From NCBI GenBank assembly GCA_036852015.1, contig JAANDG010000015.1:248001-312000 (forward strand): a stretch of DNA of 64,000 bases. The letters run 5' to 3'. How positions within the stretch are numbered: position 1 is the first letter of the stretch; every line of letters begins with the position of its first letter. This document shows, one piece after another, positions 45,273 through 57,900 of this stretch. The translations under genes and the position numbers were made by a program. A model generated the notes under the pieces. That model did no database searches. It had not been told where the DNA came from and was given only the letters and a program-made list of their open reading frames with translations. The DNA is from Pelodera strongyloides (taxonomy: Eukaryota; Nematoda; Chromadorea; Rhabditida; Rhabditidae).

Positions 45273-46779
45273 ACTGCGAACTAAGATCTGTGCATTTGTC
45301 CTGAATGATTTAGTCGTTTATTTTGCCCAGGAAAATAATATTTGAGTTCGATAAACAGCTCCTGACTTAAGCTGAGATAAAGTTTTAGCATTCTGTGGTA
45401 AATATTACAACTGCGCTTTCGAATGTACCTTGATTATCGTTGTCGCCGAAACTTCGGCTTCGTTCCTTCTGTAGCAAAAAAAGTTTCCGTTGTAAGAAAA
45501 TCGCCCTGTGTGATGCCATCGCACATGAACATTGTAAAAGCTCAGCCGACAGACGTTTGACCATTGCAATGAGTCCAATTGTTTTTTTGCCTAACAGCTT
45601 TAAAAATCATACCATTTGGTTGTAAAATTGACTGTTGAATGAGTTTAGCTAAAAAAATTGACTAACCAGAAAAATCTAAAACACCCAATAGCGTTGGTAT
45701 CGTTCACTCCCATCAATTTCAATGATATATACCTTTATTATTCATCCGCCATTATATGACGAGCTGGCTAATTGCTTCCGTTTTTTTACTTTTCTTATTG
45801 CTCTTTCACTAATTGTGAATATTCCTCACATGCAATGGAAATTAATTGATTTGAGGAAAGCATAAAAGAACATTCGCTCGTTCCCATATTTCCTATTGTA
45901 TTGAAATCGCAATAAAGGACATTAGAATCGGCAGCTGCTTAAGCAAATTGCATTTCCGAACGTCTTATTCACTGTCGCCCATGATTCTATTGTTTTGGAA
46001 GAGTGAGCTCATTTCAAAACATGGCTAGTTTCCCAGTCGGTTGAATCTCCAGGAACGCTTCACGTTCAGGTATTGTATCGCAATTCGCACTGTACGTAAT
46101 TTTGTAGTGATTGACCTAAAACATCCTCGTTTCCCAATCAGAATACACGGTACGGAAATCGTAACGTTGGGTGTTACGTACCTCCCACACGATTGACTCA
46201 CGGTTTTTCGTTCTTGTTTTTATTCGGCCGCACATGTCCGAACTACCGAGCATTCGAAAACATAACTCACTTTAGTATTCCGGCAACTAAAAGTCAGTCA
46301 TAATGTTTTTGCTTCGACTCTCGTCTCTTTCGCAAGCAATTTGCTTCATTATCATTTTATAGGTTCCGGGTACTTCTTACTACTATGTGTGCAAATACTT
46401 CTACAAAAGAAATATTTTTCTATTTCCTGTTTCCAAACTGTTTGGCTACCTTTACTGCGATATCGTTGTCTCTGTTTGTAGCCCCAACTTGCGCTGGATA
46501 ACCTGCTTTTGTGCAGGTGTGAGTTATCATTATCAGTAAAGGGAACTTCCTCTTGTCCGAGTTTGTTGTTCTTGTGTGGCTAGGATGGTTGGAGAATTTG
46601 ACCCGACTGTCTCGCACCCAAGAAGTACGCAGTTCATTTACGCAGTAAGCAGCACCACCCTTTATAAATGTTTATAAATAAATTTATGTTTTCAGATACT
46701 TCGGCTCATTACTTTTTCACGTGGCGTACACTTCTCAACTATAATTGTCTTGCCCTTTGTTTTCAGGTATCTAAGAATA

Positions 46780-49730
46780 ATGGAGCGACCAGTTGATGTT
46801 AAGCACGCCAATTATTCTGTGATCGACAATGAATTCGGCAACATGCGCGATCGATTTGAGGCCGAAATGAGACGAGTTGAAGACGAAATGCGTCGACTGA
46901 GACAAGAATTCGAGGGTCGGTTTGGTATGCAGTTTATGATGGCACTTGTGCACTGCCATAGTGATAGAATGGGAGGGACCACGGTTCCTTCAATTATCTG
47001 CACGATGAACCAGTTAGCTGCATGTTGTAGAAGCGTGTCCTTATATGGAAATGTATGAAAATTGTGTGAAGTGAATTATGAGTGAATAATCGGACTATAG
47101 AAAGTTAGATGTGTAGTATATCCAAAGAGATTTTTTGCGTAGACTGTAGATTTCAGAATAACAATGTATTTTACAGGTTACGGTGGATCTCGAGGTGCTC
47201 CTGCCATCTCCAATCAGGCACACAACTATTCAACTTCGGCTCACCAGGACTCACACAGATACCAAACTAGCGGAGCTCCTCCTCCTCTCTCTGACAGACC
47301 TTTTGGTATATATTACATTAAGAGTGTATCTTAGGTCTCACACAATGTGTTAAACTTTGTGTTAGTCGAATGACAAGCAGTAACTGTCAATCTACTTTAG
47401 CATATGCCGTATCTGCAAGCTTTGATTCCTGATTAGATTTCTAAGGGTCTCGGTATTGCAAAAGCGAATCAACTTACTTTAACATAGGTATTACAAAAGC
47501 GAATCAACTTACTTTAACAATGTGCATTTTGATATTGGTAGTCCCTGTTTTGGACATAATTGCACCACTAAGGTTTCGCGTGGGCAGAAATGACTGGCTG
47601 TATCTAAAGGAGGAAAATTAACGTCTAAAGTGGAAGTTTGGTTTGACGCAACTAGCAAGAAACTCTGTTCGATGTAGACTAAAGTTTAACAGAACACCAG
47701 TTCCAATTCTTCGTGGTTTTTTTTGTGCAGCTGAGTTGACGTATTAACTGATCCACCGGGAGCACAAATTGTTGGTGAGTAAACATTCTTTCCGAAACTG
47801 CCTGTATAGCTTATAGCTTCCAATAATCGAATGAGAAGTTGTGCCGAATAAATTGAAGAACAAATTCTGTAACGCACCCCTCAGCTAACGTTGGAGAGAA
47901 AAGAATATTCAAATTGAAGCAAACACGTATGCACCTTTTTGGTTCGTGAATCGGACCCTGCCCACTATGCGCTCTTCAGCATTTTTTTTATTCCTTTCTT
48001 CTCCAATTTCTGCCGTTTATTAGCTACTTTTCAATATCGAGTGCGAGTCTAGTGCGAATTCATAAAACGAAAAGTCTGCCAGAGGAGAACGGCAGTTTTT
48101 TTTGCTATTAATTAACTTCGTCATTTACCTACACACCAGTAAGTTTTGTTTGTCAATATTTTTGCTCCTTATTTGCCATGACAAACTAAAAGAGTGTGTA
48201 AAATGTGTTTGCTTATTTCGTTGTTCACAAAATAACATCCTCAATGATTTGCATATAGTTACGTGAGAATCATTGAAGACACCCTTAGTATTCTGAATTC
48301 AAAAATAAAAAGAACGAAGAATCCAAATTCCTTTTTGTTGTCCTCTTCTGGGGAGACTCTACTGGATTGTTGAGTTCCAGTAGGGCCCGACGGTCAGAGA
48401 AATAGAAAGGCTTCTGAAGAGATCCATAGTGTTTTTGCGAACTTCCGTCGCTCGTCTTGAGTCCCTAAAGCGTTCTCGAAAACTCCCGACGCTTAATGGA
48501 ACCTTTATTTTCTCTTTTTTTCTGAATTTTCTTTGGAGCTGAAGACAATTCAATAATGCATCCTCAAAATCGTTGCATGAGCCTTGTTATCCGATCTGCA
48601 AGCATTCTGCAGATCCGATTATACTGGTATTTAATCAGATACTTATTAAAATTGAGACCGAGATAATATACCTCCGCCAAATCTATCCTACTCTAGCTCT
48701 TTTCAAAATACGTGAAGAATTCTTATATAAGCAGAGATAGTAGAATGGACATAGTTGTTTACTGCAAAGTGGTGCCTTCTTTTTTACGGCGCTAATCTTC
48801 TCCCAGGGAACAAATCTAGTTGATGAAAATTGAGCGAAAACTAATGTTCCTTCTTTCCAATTTTCTTTATTTTAGATATTATTCTATGCAACAACTAAGG
48901 ATGTTCTGTATAACTAATTGCGATCCATACATGTATGTGTAATTGTTTGGTATAAATAACTCTGGATAATTAAACATAATTGCAGGTGGTGACCTGATGG
49001 CCACTCGGCCGACCTACGATCCTTATCTGGACAACCTGAAGAGCCCTCTGATCCGTGACGAAAGCGACGGAAAGACTCTGAGACTTCGGTAACCGAACAT
49101 AACATTTATTACGAACATACAAAAATGTATCAGTAGGAGAATATACTACATTTATGCACAACTATAGCATCCAGTAGAGAAACGGAACTATCACATAAAA
49201 ATTATTCGAAAAATGTGCATTCATTGCAGATTCGATGTCGCCCAATACAAGCCGGAGGAGGTGACTGTGAAGACAATTGACAACAGATTGCTTGTCCACG
49301 CAAAGCACGAGGAGAAGACCCCACAAAGAACCGTTTTTAGAGAGTACAACCAGGTACACTTATTCTTTACTTCACTATTTTCACAGAGTTACTAAATGTT
49401 TGATGCTTGGCCATTATATGCGCTGGTATTCTTTCTATGCCAAGAAAAAGTATGTAAGACATTAGTTACTTCGTAGAAATGAGCCATAGAAAAAAATTGA
49501 TGAAAAATGGCAAATTATGCCGTGCAAAGAAAGATTATTGCTGGAGTTCTTTAGGATGAATTCTAAGAAGTTCCTGTAGTAATATTTTGGGTCAAATCAG
49601 TCAAGGTATTTTTATTTAGGAATTCCTTCTGCCTCGTGGAACAAACCCGGAACAGATTAGCTCAACCCTTTCCACCGATGGAGTTCTTACTGTTGAGGCA
49701 CCCCTTCCTCAGCTGGCAATCCAACACTAG
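46780..49730 (+). CDS. hsp-25: Small heat-shock protein (alpha-crystallin domain), HSP-25-like
   Basis: Five exons (46780-46915, 47177-47305, 48986-49088, 49230-49353, 49620-49730) join in phase to 200 residues. The N-terminal region has VIDNEFGNMRDRFEAEMRR followed by a charged coiled-coil-like stretch. A Ser/Gly/Pro-rich linker comes next. The C-terminal alpha-crystallin domain contains GKTLRLRFDVAQYKPEEVTV, NRLLVHAKHEEK, TVFREYNQEFLLPRGTNPE and STDGVLTVEAPLP. Proteins of this family are ATP-independent holdase chaperones that form oligomers. The N-terminal sequence and length resemble C. elegans HSP-25, a muscle dense-body-associated small HSP that is not strongly heat-inducible. The start ATG is 13 bp after an acceptor (TTTTCAG). 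The second intron is 1.7 kb. Confidence 0.88.
47452..47519. repeat. 35-bp tandem duplication in hsp-25-like intron 2
   Basis: Two copies of a 35-bp unit (GGTATTGCAAAAGCGAATCA and its near-identical repeat) start at 47452 and 47487 within the large second intron. Confidence 0.88.
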
Positions 49731-50927
49731 ATGCGAATAACACCATAATCCTGTAATCTTGATGTGTTTTTCCATATGACTTTCTTTAAACATTCTCTCT
49801 TGAGAAGTTGCAATCAGTTCAACCAAATAAGGATCCTTTTTCGCCTCACTGTACGTTTTGAATAGTCTCCAATAAAAATAAAATATTGTCCATATCATAT
49901 TTCTATTTGTTGCACTAGTTTCACTAGTACAGTAGAATTTCTCAGTGGCGCTACTGATCATAATAATATTTTTCTTGCTATTTGGTACTGATTTATAATG
50001 GCATGAATGTATTTTCACCCGCTAGTGGGTTTGGACGTTAACCGAGAATTCTCCTTATTGCAAATCAAAACATTTACGATTTTTTCTAATAAATTAACAG
50101 GTATTTTGAAGTAAACTGTTCGTATCTTGAAGAAATTACATAGCTCAAATACAAAAGAATATTTCACTGCGAAATACATTCAGCGCGTTCAACAATATTT
50201 AAAAAAAAATTCAAGGAGAAAAGGAAAACACTTCTAAATCTTAATCTTTATTTAACTTGTGTACGAAAGGATAATGAAATATAATTTTCTTCAAAAACAT
50301 AGTGGAGCTTATATCTGTAACAACCGGACGTGGACACAAACATACAGAGATTTTTCACTTGCTCATTTATTCAACTGGATCACACCTTTGGGAGTTGAAT
50401 ATCACAGAAGTTTTGTTCTGGTACCTATAGTGAATGATTAGATTAGTGACTATGGGCCAATATTCGATTTGTTCAATTAATGGCTAATGTGTATAGGAAT
50501 ATTGTGACCTGTGCAGAAGACAACGCATGGGAGAAAAATAAAGAAAAAAAACATCACAACCAAAATTAATCTGAGAGATGACAATCAACAGTTTTTTTTG
50601 TAATCTGAATTTAAACAAGAAGAATTAATAGAGAATTGGCAATCTAATCAACGCAGCGTTCTCAGCCACTAAAAATATCGTCAACGTATGTATTATGGTG
50701 TGAAATGAAAAAGACGTGAAAAGTACATGCAATTTCCAATCGAAACATAAAGTGGATAAGAGATAAATGATGAAAACAATCGTCTATAAATTGAATAATT
50801 TATACCAAATAGGTACCACAATAATATGGGTCGCATGTGCGCAAGATCCTGTAGAAATCTAGCGAATATCAACTAATTGGAACACTTGTGTCGCTGTTTC
50901 CATTTATCCCGTTGAGTGTCAATTTAG
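49731..50927. other. Intergenic between convergent heat-shock and 5-phosphatase genes
   Basis: AT-rich 3' regions of both genes. Open frames at 49662-50018 (-) and 50259-50441 (+) lack support; the first overlaps the last exon of the heat-shock gene. Nothing else was seen. Confidence 0.5.
49871..49876 (+). terminator. AATAAA poly(A) signal, hsp-25-like gene
   Basis: AATAAA lies 141 bp after the heat-shock protein stop codon, followed by further A-rich sequence. Confidence 0.6.
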
Positions 50928-53900
50928 TCATTCTGGTAATGAAAAGGCAAGGAGGACTGGCTGAAAATGAATATTTATTGGCTATTGTACCGAACCTAAA
51001 TAATCAAACTCCTCCAAGAAAAAATTATAACTGAAGAAAACCAAGATCCAAGGGCCGTACCTTGTGATCGCCCATGCAGGTGTCCCTTCCAATACTTTCA
51101 TAGATGTTGTCTCCTTTATTCGCTTGTATCCAAGCCCTTTCATTCATCAACACACGGTCACACCAGGCTGGTGCACGGGTTTTCATTAGGATATCCGACT
51201 CAGAAGGGTCCTCGCTCCAAGGGTACCTAAAATTTGAGAAAACATGACCAGATCAGTATTCATTTCTTTTAGTACAGATACTTTTTCCAGGCTTGAGCGA
51301 TTAAGAACAAATCAGTGCCCTATATCTCATGAGAAAAAAGTATACGATAGTTCAACAAATCGCAGGTTTTTGGACATTTTACAAATGACTGCAGGTTTCT
51401 ATGTTATGGAATGAGTTTTGTTAGTGACGTTCGCAGAAGTCCACGCGTGGAAAGTTGATTTGATTGACCTTTTTTTATGGGCACACTTTAAAAATGTCGT
51501 ACGCTACAATGATTATTTTGCTCTAGGACCCCTAATTTTTTGTTTCTTTCAGTTGCGAGCAGATAAAATCGGTTGTAAATCCAAGTTCTCATTCCGCTTA
51601 ATCAGGCAATGCTGTTTGTGAGATAAGAAAGATGGTTTATCGTGCCGTAGAATGTGGAAGAAAAAAGAATCGCTCAGAAGCCAAATTTCTTTAGAAACGT
51701 CTGGAAACGATTGTAAATGCCGTGGGTGTATGTCAACATTTTTACTTTGATAAGCACAGATTCATAGTCTGAAGTCTGAATTCGAAAACAGATTACCGCA
51801 TATTTTTTCTCAGTCGTCTTGTTCTCTCGCAGTTGTATACATATTTGGCATACATACCCTCCCCCTTGTAACGAGCTATTAGTGGGGGGAAATTTGTGAT
51901 AATCTGGGTTAATCCTTTAATCGCATCAAAAAAGCGCGACTGAAAACGCGATAAGAGACCTCAAGCGTTGTGTTGAAACATCTCTACCAAGGAAGGTGTT
52001 GCATAAAAACATGGAAATTGCACGACAGATAATTGCAGTTGATAATTTCTTCTCAAATGTAAAGCACTGATCACTGTACAAGCGTAGGCACTTCTTCCCT
52101 CGTCACAGTCATTAAATTTCGAAAAGGTTATCTTTTCGTGGAGTTATAAAACTGAAGTCCGAGCAAGGGTTGGCGGGTGACGTAGAAATACAAGGCGAGT
52201 ACGTCATACAGTTTTGCTACGGACATTTTGCAAGTGAAGTATTGACTGGCAAGTTGATGCTGCTGTCCGAACGTCCCATAAAGTTTTTATACTATAGTAC
52301 ACTAGGGTGATTTAGGGTGATAACTCACGTGGGAGGGAATGTGATCGGCATCTCCAGAAGGTCTGGGAAGTGCTTGGCTTCTCTATCATCTTCTAGGTAC
52401 TTGACCCAATCGTGAAGTAACTTTTTGTGATTGAAGTAGTCGAAACGCTTCTTCTCTATCCGCAAAACACAACTGAAATTAAGAATACAATTCTTTCTCT
52501 GACAACCATTCACAAAATTCTTGTCCTCTGCCAAGATTCGGAATCAGCAATAATGGTATATAAAGTATCCGCACTTGTTAGAGACCGCACTATCTTCGTC
52601 GGCCTCACTGAGATCCCTTCGGAATTCAATAGCTGACACTGTTCGTCGAAGGTGTTCAGGGTTCTGAGCGGACAGATGTGCTAGAAATAGAACACATACA
52701 CGATGGGAATGGTGCATAAGTAGCATGCTGTGCCTTTCTTGTGAATTTTAAGTTTTCTTAGTGTTTACTTCACGTTAACTATGAATAGCAATACAGGGAA
52801 ATCGAGGAATCTTCACTATTTGTTAAACAACAATGCAAGGAACCTTCACTGTTTGTCGCAGAGAGTCCGTCTGCTACACTTCCATGTGGTATGTCATCAT
52901 TTATCGGATGTGATTCAGTCCTAGCAGTGAGCTTCTGGAAACGTTATATTCTTAAAGCATACAGATATGAAGTTACCACTGCAGTACAATTTCAATAGCA
53001 ATGGAATAAAAATCATCTGCAGAATTGAGCAAAAGAAGGAACTTACATTCAAAAAGCTTGGACAGTTTAATCGGAAATTCAGATCTCCAAAGATGAACAA
53101 CATTGCTGGATGACCATTTTCCTTCTCTTTTACTTGTTCGAGAACATAGTCGAGGGCACGCTTCCTGTTCGACGAGTATAACTGAGGATTCTGAAATGAT
53201 TAATGTAAACAATTTTAAACTTCAGTTTCTCCCTCAAATAACAAGAACTCATGAGGAGGGAGACCAAAGTTAGGTGTTTTTTTAGGTTCCCAAGATGACA
53301 AATTTCCCAAACATAAATAAAAAACATCACGAGGAAGAATATTGTGGCAAACCACGGATTTTGCAGAAACACCTTGCAAAATAAAGGAGATGAAAATTAT
53401 AAAGCATTGTTGTCGATATAAATCTAACCATAAGCAAGAATAAACAACTAACCTCGTGAATCAGTGCAAGATTCGACTCATCGTGGAACAAATGCACATT
53501 GATGAAGTCAAAGTAGCTGAAATACGGAAAACATACACCAAGGAATAATTAATACTAATTCACAGTGAAGAACAGAACATGTACGTCGGCTACAAGGAAT
53601 AGATACAACGATTTCATGTGGATGATAATAGTTTTAGCACGAAACAATAAAAGTGCAAAACGTTGATTTCAACCCAATTAGCTTACTGTGATCCTGTCCT
53701 GAACCTTGTATGCATAAATCCTTTACGACCCCACTTTATTGTCGGCCAAAAGTTTTTGGGGAACTTTTGCTTAATCACATTTGAGTAGTTATCCAAATCT
53801 AAAATTTATCCGTTTAGTTTATATGGTACATTTCCTGAAAGGAAGGTAACTGTTTATTTAAAAAAAATGCGGTTTATTGAAACACTTGGGTGTTTTTTGA

Positions 53901-54968
53901 GCTCTTTGGCCCGGCTGATACACCGTACGCATTATGTAGATGTCGCTTTTTAGCATGAGTGCGTCGCAATAGACGTGTTGGGTGTTCTTTGAGCTCTTTC
54001 CCCAAGAGATACAACGCACGCATTCGGTACTACAGCCTTTCATTTGAGTGCGTCGTAGACTTGTTGGGGGTTCTTTGAATTATTTCGCATGTCCGATACA
54101 CCGCTCTAGATGTGGGATTGCTCAGTGCACGGGAACGTGAACTACTGAACCAATCTTACATCTAGAGCGTAACGCACATCATCCACACATATAGCTCCCA
54201 ACTTTATATAATAATAAAGAGTATCTGCAATCTTCCTCACCTTTTGTGATCACTTCAAAACCTCGTTTCAGGAACGAATACGTGTTCGTATCAAAATTAT
54301 ATTGTTGAACTAGATTTGCTGATGTCGATCGTACGAAAATTATTGTTCCAAGAGCCTGAAATATAATTTGTTGAATTCAATGTCTGATTATAGTTTCAGC
54401 AACGAAGAAATAACCGAATAGCCCTTACCGTATACATCGGATTCTCAAAGTCTAGATCGAGAAGTGCCCTGCATATTGGATATTCATCATTTATTGTGTC
54501 AGCCAAGTCGTTCACAAGTTTTGGGACCTGAAAGTATGGTTTATGTGGGAGAAGATTAACTGATGCGAATGGGAACAGAACCTTCTAAAACAATATGTAC
54601 AACACATCGAAAGAAGGACTTGCCTGCCACGAGCACTGTGCGAAATGTTTTCCACCAGTTTCTTGCATGTGAATGAGGACGAGTTCAGCCTTTTCTTTAA
54701 GGATCCGCTGGAATATTTTATCGTATTATCTCAGTATGAATTGCCAAAAGAAGGGTTTTTGATATTAGTAACCCTTATGCGGAAGCTATTCGACGTTATC
54801 TGTGAAGACGCACATATTGTAGAACCGGAAATTAATTGTATTAGTAAGAGGAATTCAGATCAATAATAGTCTTACGTTGGCAATCACTTTCAGCCATGGT
54901 CCCTGTAGTCGAGCCTCTTCCTCGAATAATGAACCCACATTTGCAGTTAGCAAAAGAAACCTTTTCAT
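50928..54968 (-). CDS. ipp-5: Type I inositol polyphosphate 5-phosphatase (INPP5A/IPP-5)
   Basis: Twelve exons on the - strand join in phase to 416 residues (human INPP5A has 412): 54876-54968, 54624-54707, 54429-54527, 54241-54355, 53687-53798, 53453-53516, 53047-53190, 52844-52934, 52575-52680, 52329-52472, 51061-51226 and 50928-50960. Family features appear in order: LLLTANVGSLFEEE, HMQETGGKHF, KWGRKGFMHTRFR, FINVHLFHDESNLA, FGDLNFRL, IEKKRFDYFN, TFPPTYPWSEDP, PAWCDRVL and GDHKPV. The enzyme removes the 5-phosphate from Ins(1,4,5)P3 and Ins(1,3,4,5)P4, ending calcium signalling. The C. elegans orthologue ipp-5 acts in spermathecal ovulation. The intron after 54624 has a GC donor (CAG/GCAAGT). 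The chain ends AFSLPE, with no CAAX prenylation box. Exon 52844-52934 adds about 30 residues absent from human INPP5A. Confidence 0.94.
53883..54171. repeat. Degenerate minisatellite ending in a hairpin, ipp-5-like intron
   Basis: About three diverged copies of an 85-100 bp unit share TTGGGTGTTCTTTGAGCTCT and GTGCGTCG-like motifs (from about 53883 to 54110). The last copy leads into CGCTCTAGATGTGGGATTG (54102-54120), which is inverted as CAATCTTACATCTAGAGCG at 54153-54171, with two mismatches in 19 bp. No coding capacity. Confidence 0.75.
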
Positions 54969-57900
54969 TAAACTGAAAAATGAGTTAAATAACAGTAAAT
55001 CTTCAAGTTGATAGAAGAACGATAGGACACCTTATTGCCACACGAGGTTGTTCATTATGCCGAAAGCAAATCAACTAACGAGGGTAATGCCAACATCAAA
55101 ATAAAGGATTATAGCGTTTTCAAAAATAGAAACATGTTTACTCCAATTGAGTGGTCAAAGTGAATCAGAAACGAAATCCATTTTAAATGATGATTAATTA
55201 CATATCGTGCGTAAACAGTTAGAATCTTACGAGAGGAGAGCACGGTTTCCACCAGACAGTTTTTCACATTAATTAAAACAACATGAAAACAAATGAATTG
55301 AGTACTGGCCGAGTGGAACAGAGCAAAAATACAGCACAATTACATGTTAACGAACGCAACGAGTGTAGCGGACTAATTTTGTAAGCATTTGAACATTTTT
55401 TGAACATTTTGAACATTTTTAGTGTTCCGGAAAACAAAGCGTACTACAGTACGAATTGAATAGCATAGCATTATTATAATTATTATAGATCGCACGTTTG
55501 TGACATTATGGGAAAAAGTTATACAGAAAAAATGTTTAGTATGTCCGAAGAAACAGTCGATACATATATAAAAAGATTTTTCCTCCTCGTGGGCATTTGC
55601 GTCACATAATCGGATAGCAGCTGTTTAGACAATTATAATAAAAAAAATTCTCTAACATTGAGAAAAGACACTCCTTGTATGAGAGAAATATTAAGGAGAA
55701 AATCGCATCATAGCAAATTACCGATAGATTACGACGGGGCAAATGCTCATGTTTTCTTTAGACTGCTAAAAAATTGCGAATTTTACTCCATACGTACTAT
55801 TTTCCATAGAAAACAGTGATATTTATGTATTCTTATGAGAGCATGGCAGAAAATATAATATTCCCTTAAAAGTGGTTTGAAGCCTAACCCATCAGAAAGT
55901 ATCATATAGAACACTAACGAGACTTGGGGATAAAATCGATCGTGCTCAGACAAAACTGAAACAGAATATAAGAGAAAAATGCAAGAAGAGAAACTAGATG
56001 GAATGCCCAGATAAGACAGGTTGGTTTCCTTACCGCATGAGTTAGGTCACATGAAATGACAACATTTTTGCAATCGTCAAGGATAATGTGAGGGGGGTTG
56101 GCAGGAAAGCATTCAAAAGACGCATGATGCTCAACTGGAAGCAAAGGACGATTTCCATTGTTAAAAGGCAACTTGGAAAGTTTATGCAAGGAGAAATATA
56201 TGCTCTCGGAAAATCACCGTTTTAACAAAACAAATTCGTGCGGTCAATTCTCTTGTCTCGAAATGATGGAACGATTTATCGGGGGAACCCGCGCATTTAT
56301 AGAAATAATTGGCAGGGCAAAAAATCATATACCTGATGATATCGAGCCTTTTCTAGAGAATAGTGTGGGGTTTTCGAACAGCAGAGAAAAAAATGAGCCT
56401 CGGTTTATGAACAATATTAATCAATGAGAATTCAATGAAACTATCAGAGATGTAAGTGTTGAAGACTAAAAATAAAGCAATCGTATACTGTAAATGAACG
56501 GTGAGTGGCGATAGCGGGATAAGATGTGGAGTAGAACTGAAACAAAATATGTTCTTCAATTGCGGACAAATTCAATTTGGATCCGGAGAAAACCCAAGAC
56601 ATTTAGTGGGCAGAACGTGCTCTTCACAAGGAAAGGAAGACTTAAAACAACATATCGGAAAACTCTTAAAATCGCGCGCTTTCTCCTAAATTCTCGGTGG
56701 TCAATACAAAAGTGTGAATTTGTTATTCGCATAGTTTCCTCTTACAGCGCGCGAAGGACCAAATATTCGATAGAAAACCATACACGTTTTGATCAGATTA
56801 TGAGCTTTTTCATGAAAATGCCTCAAGTAAGTCAGTCGTAGCTATTTTCTTAATCAACAAAGAAATTGGACGAAACTCATTGTCAGCATAAAAAAAAATC
56901 AATTGGTTGTTCTGCCTGACGTAGACACGAGGAATAGCAGCAATGCATAAAATGCAGTGAAGAGCGGCCCTCCTTGGACACGAACCAATGACTATGTTGA
57001 ATAATGGAGGTGATAAGGGCCTAATCAGTAGTTTGGCAAGACAGAGCAGAAGGAAATTTCATGCGGTGAGAGGAGAAATAGACAATCAACTGCAATTAGG
57101 ACAAGCACCGAGCATCAGAGGTTGGAATCCATAGCTACCAAATGTAGACGGAATGTGAATGGGAGCAGAAAGTGTACTCTGCAGCAACACATGTGAAAGA
57201 AGAGAGGAAGAAATAGACTCAGAATTGCGCCAAAAGGAAACACTCAAAAAAACTCCTGGGTAGAACAATTTTCTGTTGAGAGAAGGCGATCCAAATGTTG
57301 AAGGCACTACTAGAAAACCATCATAAGTACGGGAATTTCTTGAGTTGCCGGGTTTTTTCGCAGAGAAAGTATAAAAAGTAAACTTTGGTCGCTGAGAGTC
57401 TTTGCGTGTGTGTTATTCAACCACGAACAGTTATATACATAAAATGCGTCGAATTTTTTACACAAAATTGAATTAGGGCAGTGCATTCGTCTGGGAATTC
57501 CGACGTTCTTTAAGAAGAATTTCGCACGAAGATTATGCGGAAATGATGGTTCATGGAATTGAGTGACCCTCATTTTACCCAGCCATTCAGTTGCCAAAGA
57601 ACGCCCGATGACATCAACATTAGCATGACGTTTTTCTTACACGTTGGTGACAAATTTTAGGGGAAAATTCGAACAGGTGAATGACAATTAATACTTTCCA
57701 TTACGATCGAATAATCAAAACAGTTCCAGCAGCATACTCTACTGTTTTGACACTATGTGGCACTGCTCAACAAATCTATGTATTATATTCTCTGATCAGA
57801 AAGACGACAATTTTCAATAATCGACACATGAATAGCAAACAATGTGTATGTAGACAGATAGTGTGAGATTGATCGTCATCATGTAAATAGGTGGAAAACA

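Larger units (their letters stand above)
41900..46779. other. Gene-poor 4.9 kb upstream of the small heat-shock gene
   Basis: No supported gene. The stretch includes a GC-richer segment at 42050-42250, tandem and CT repeats at 43067-43545, and two adjacent - strand open frames at 44788-45272 listed separately. It should contain promoters of the secreted protein (-) and heat-shock (+) genes. I did not find a convincing heat-shock element array (repeated nGAAn). Confidence 0.4.
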
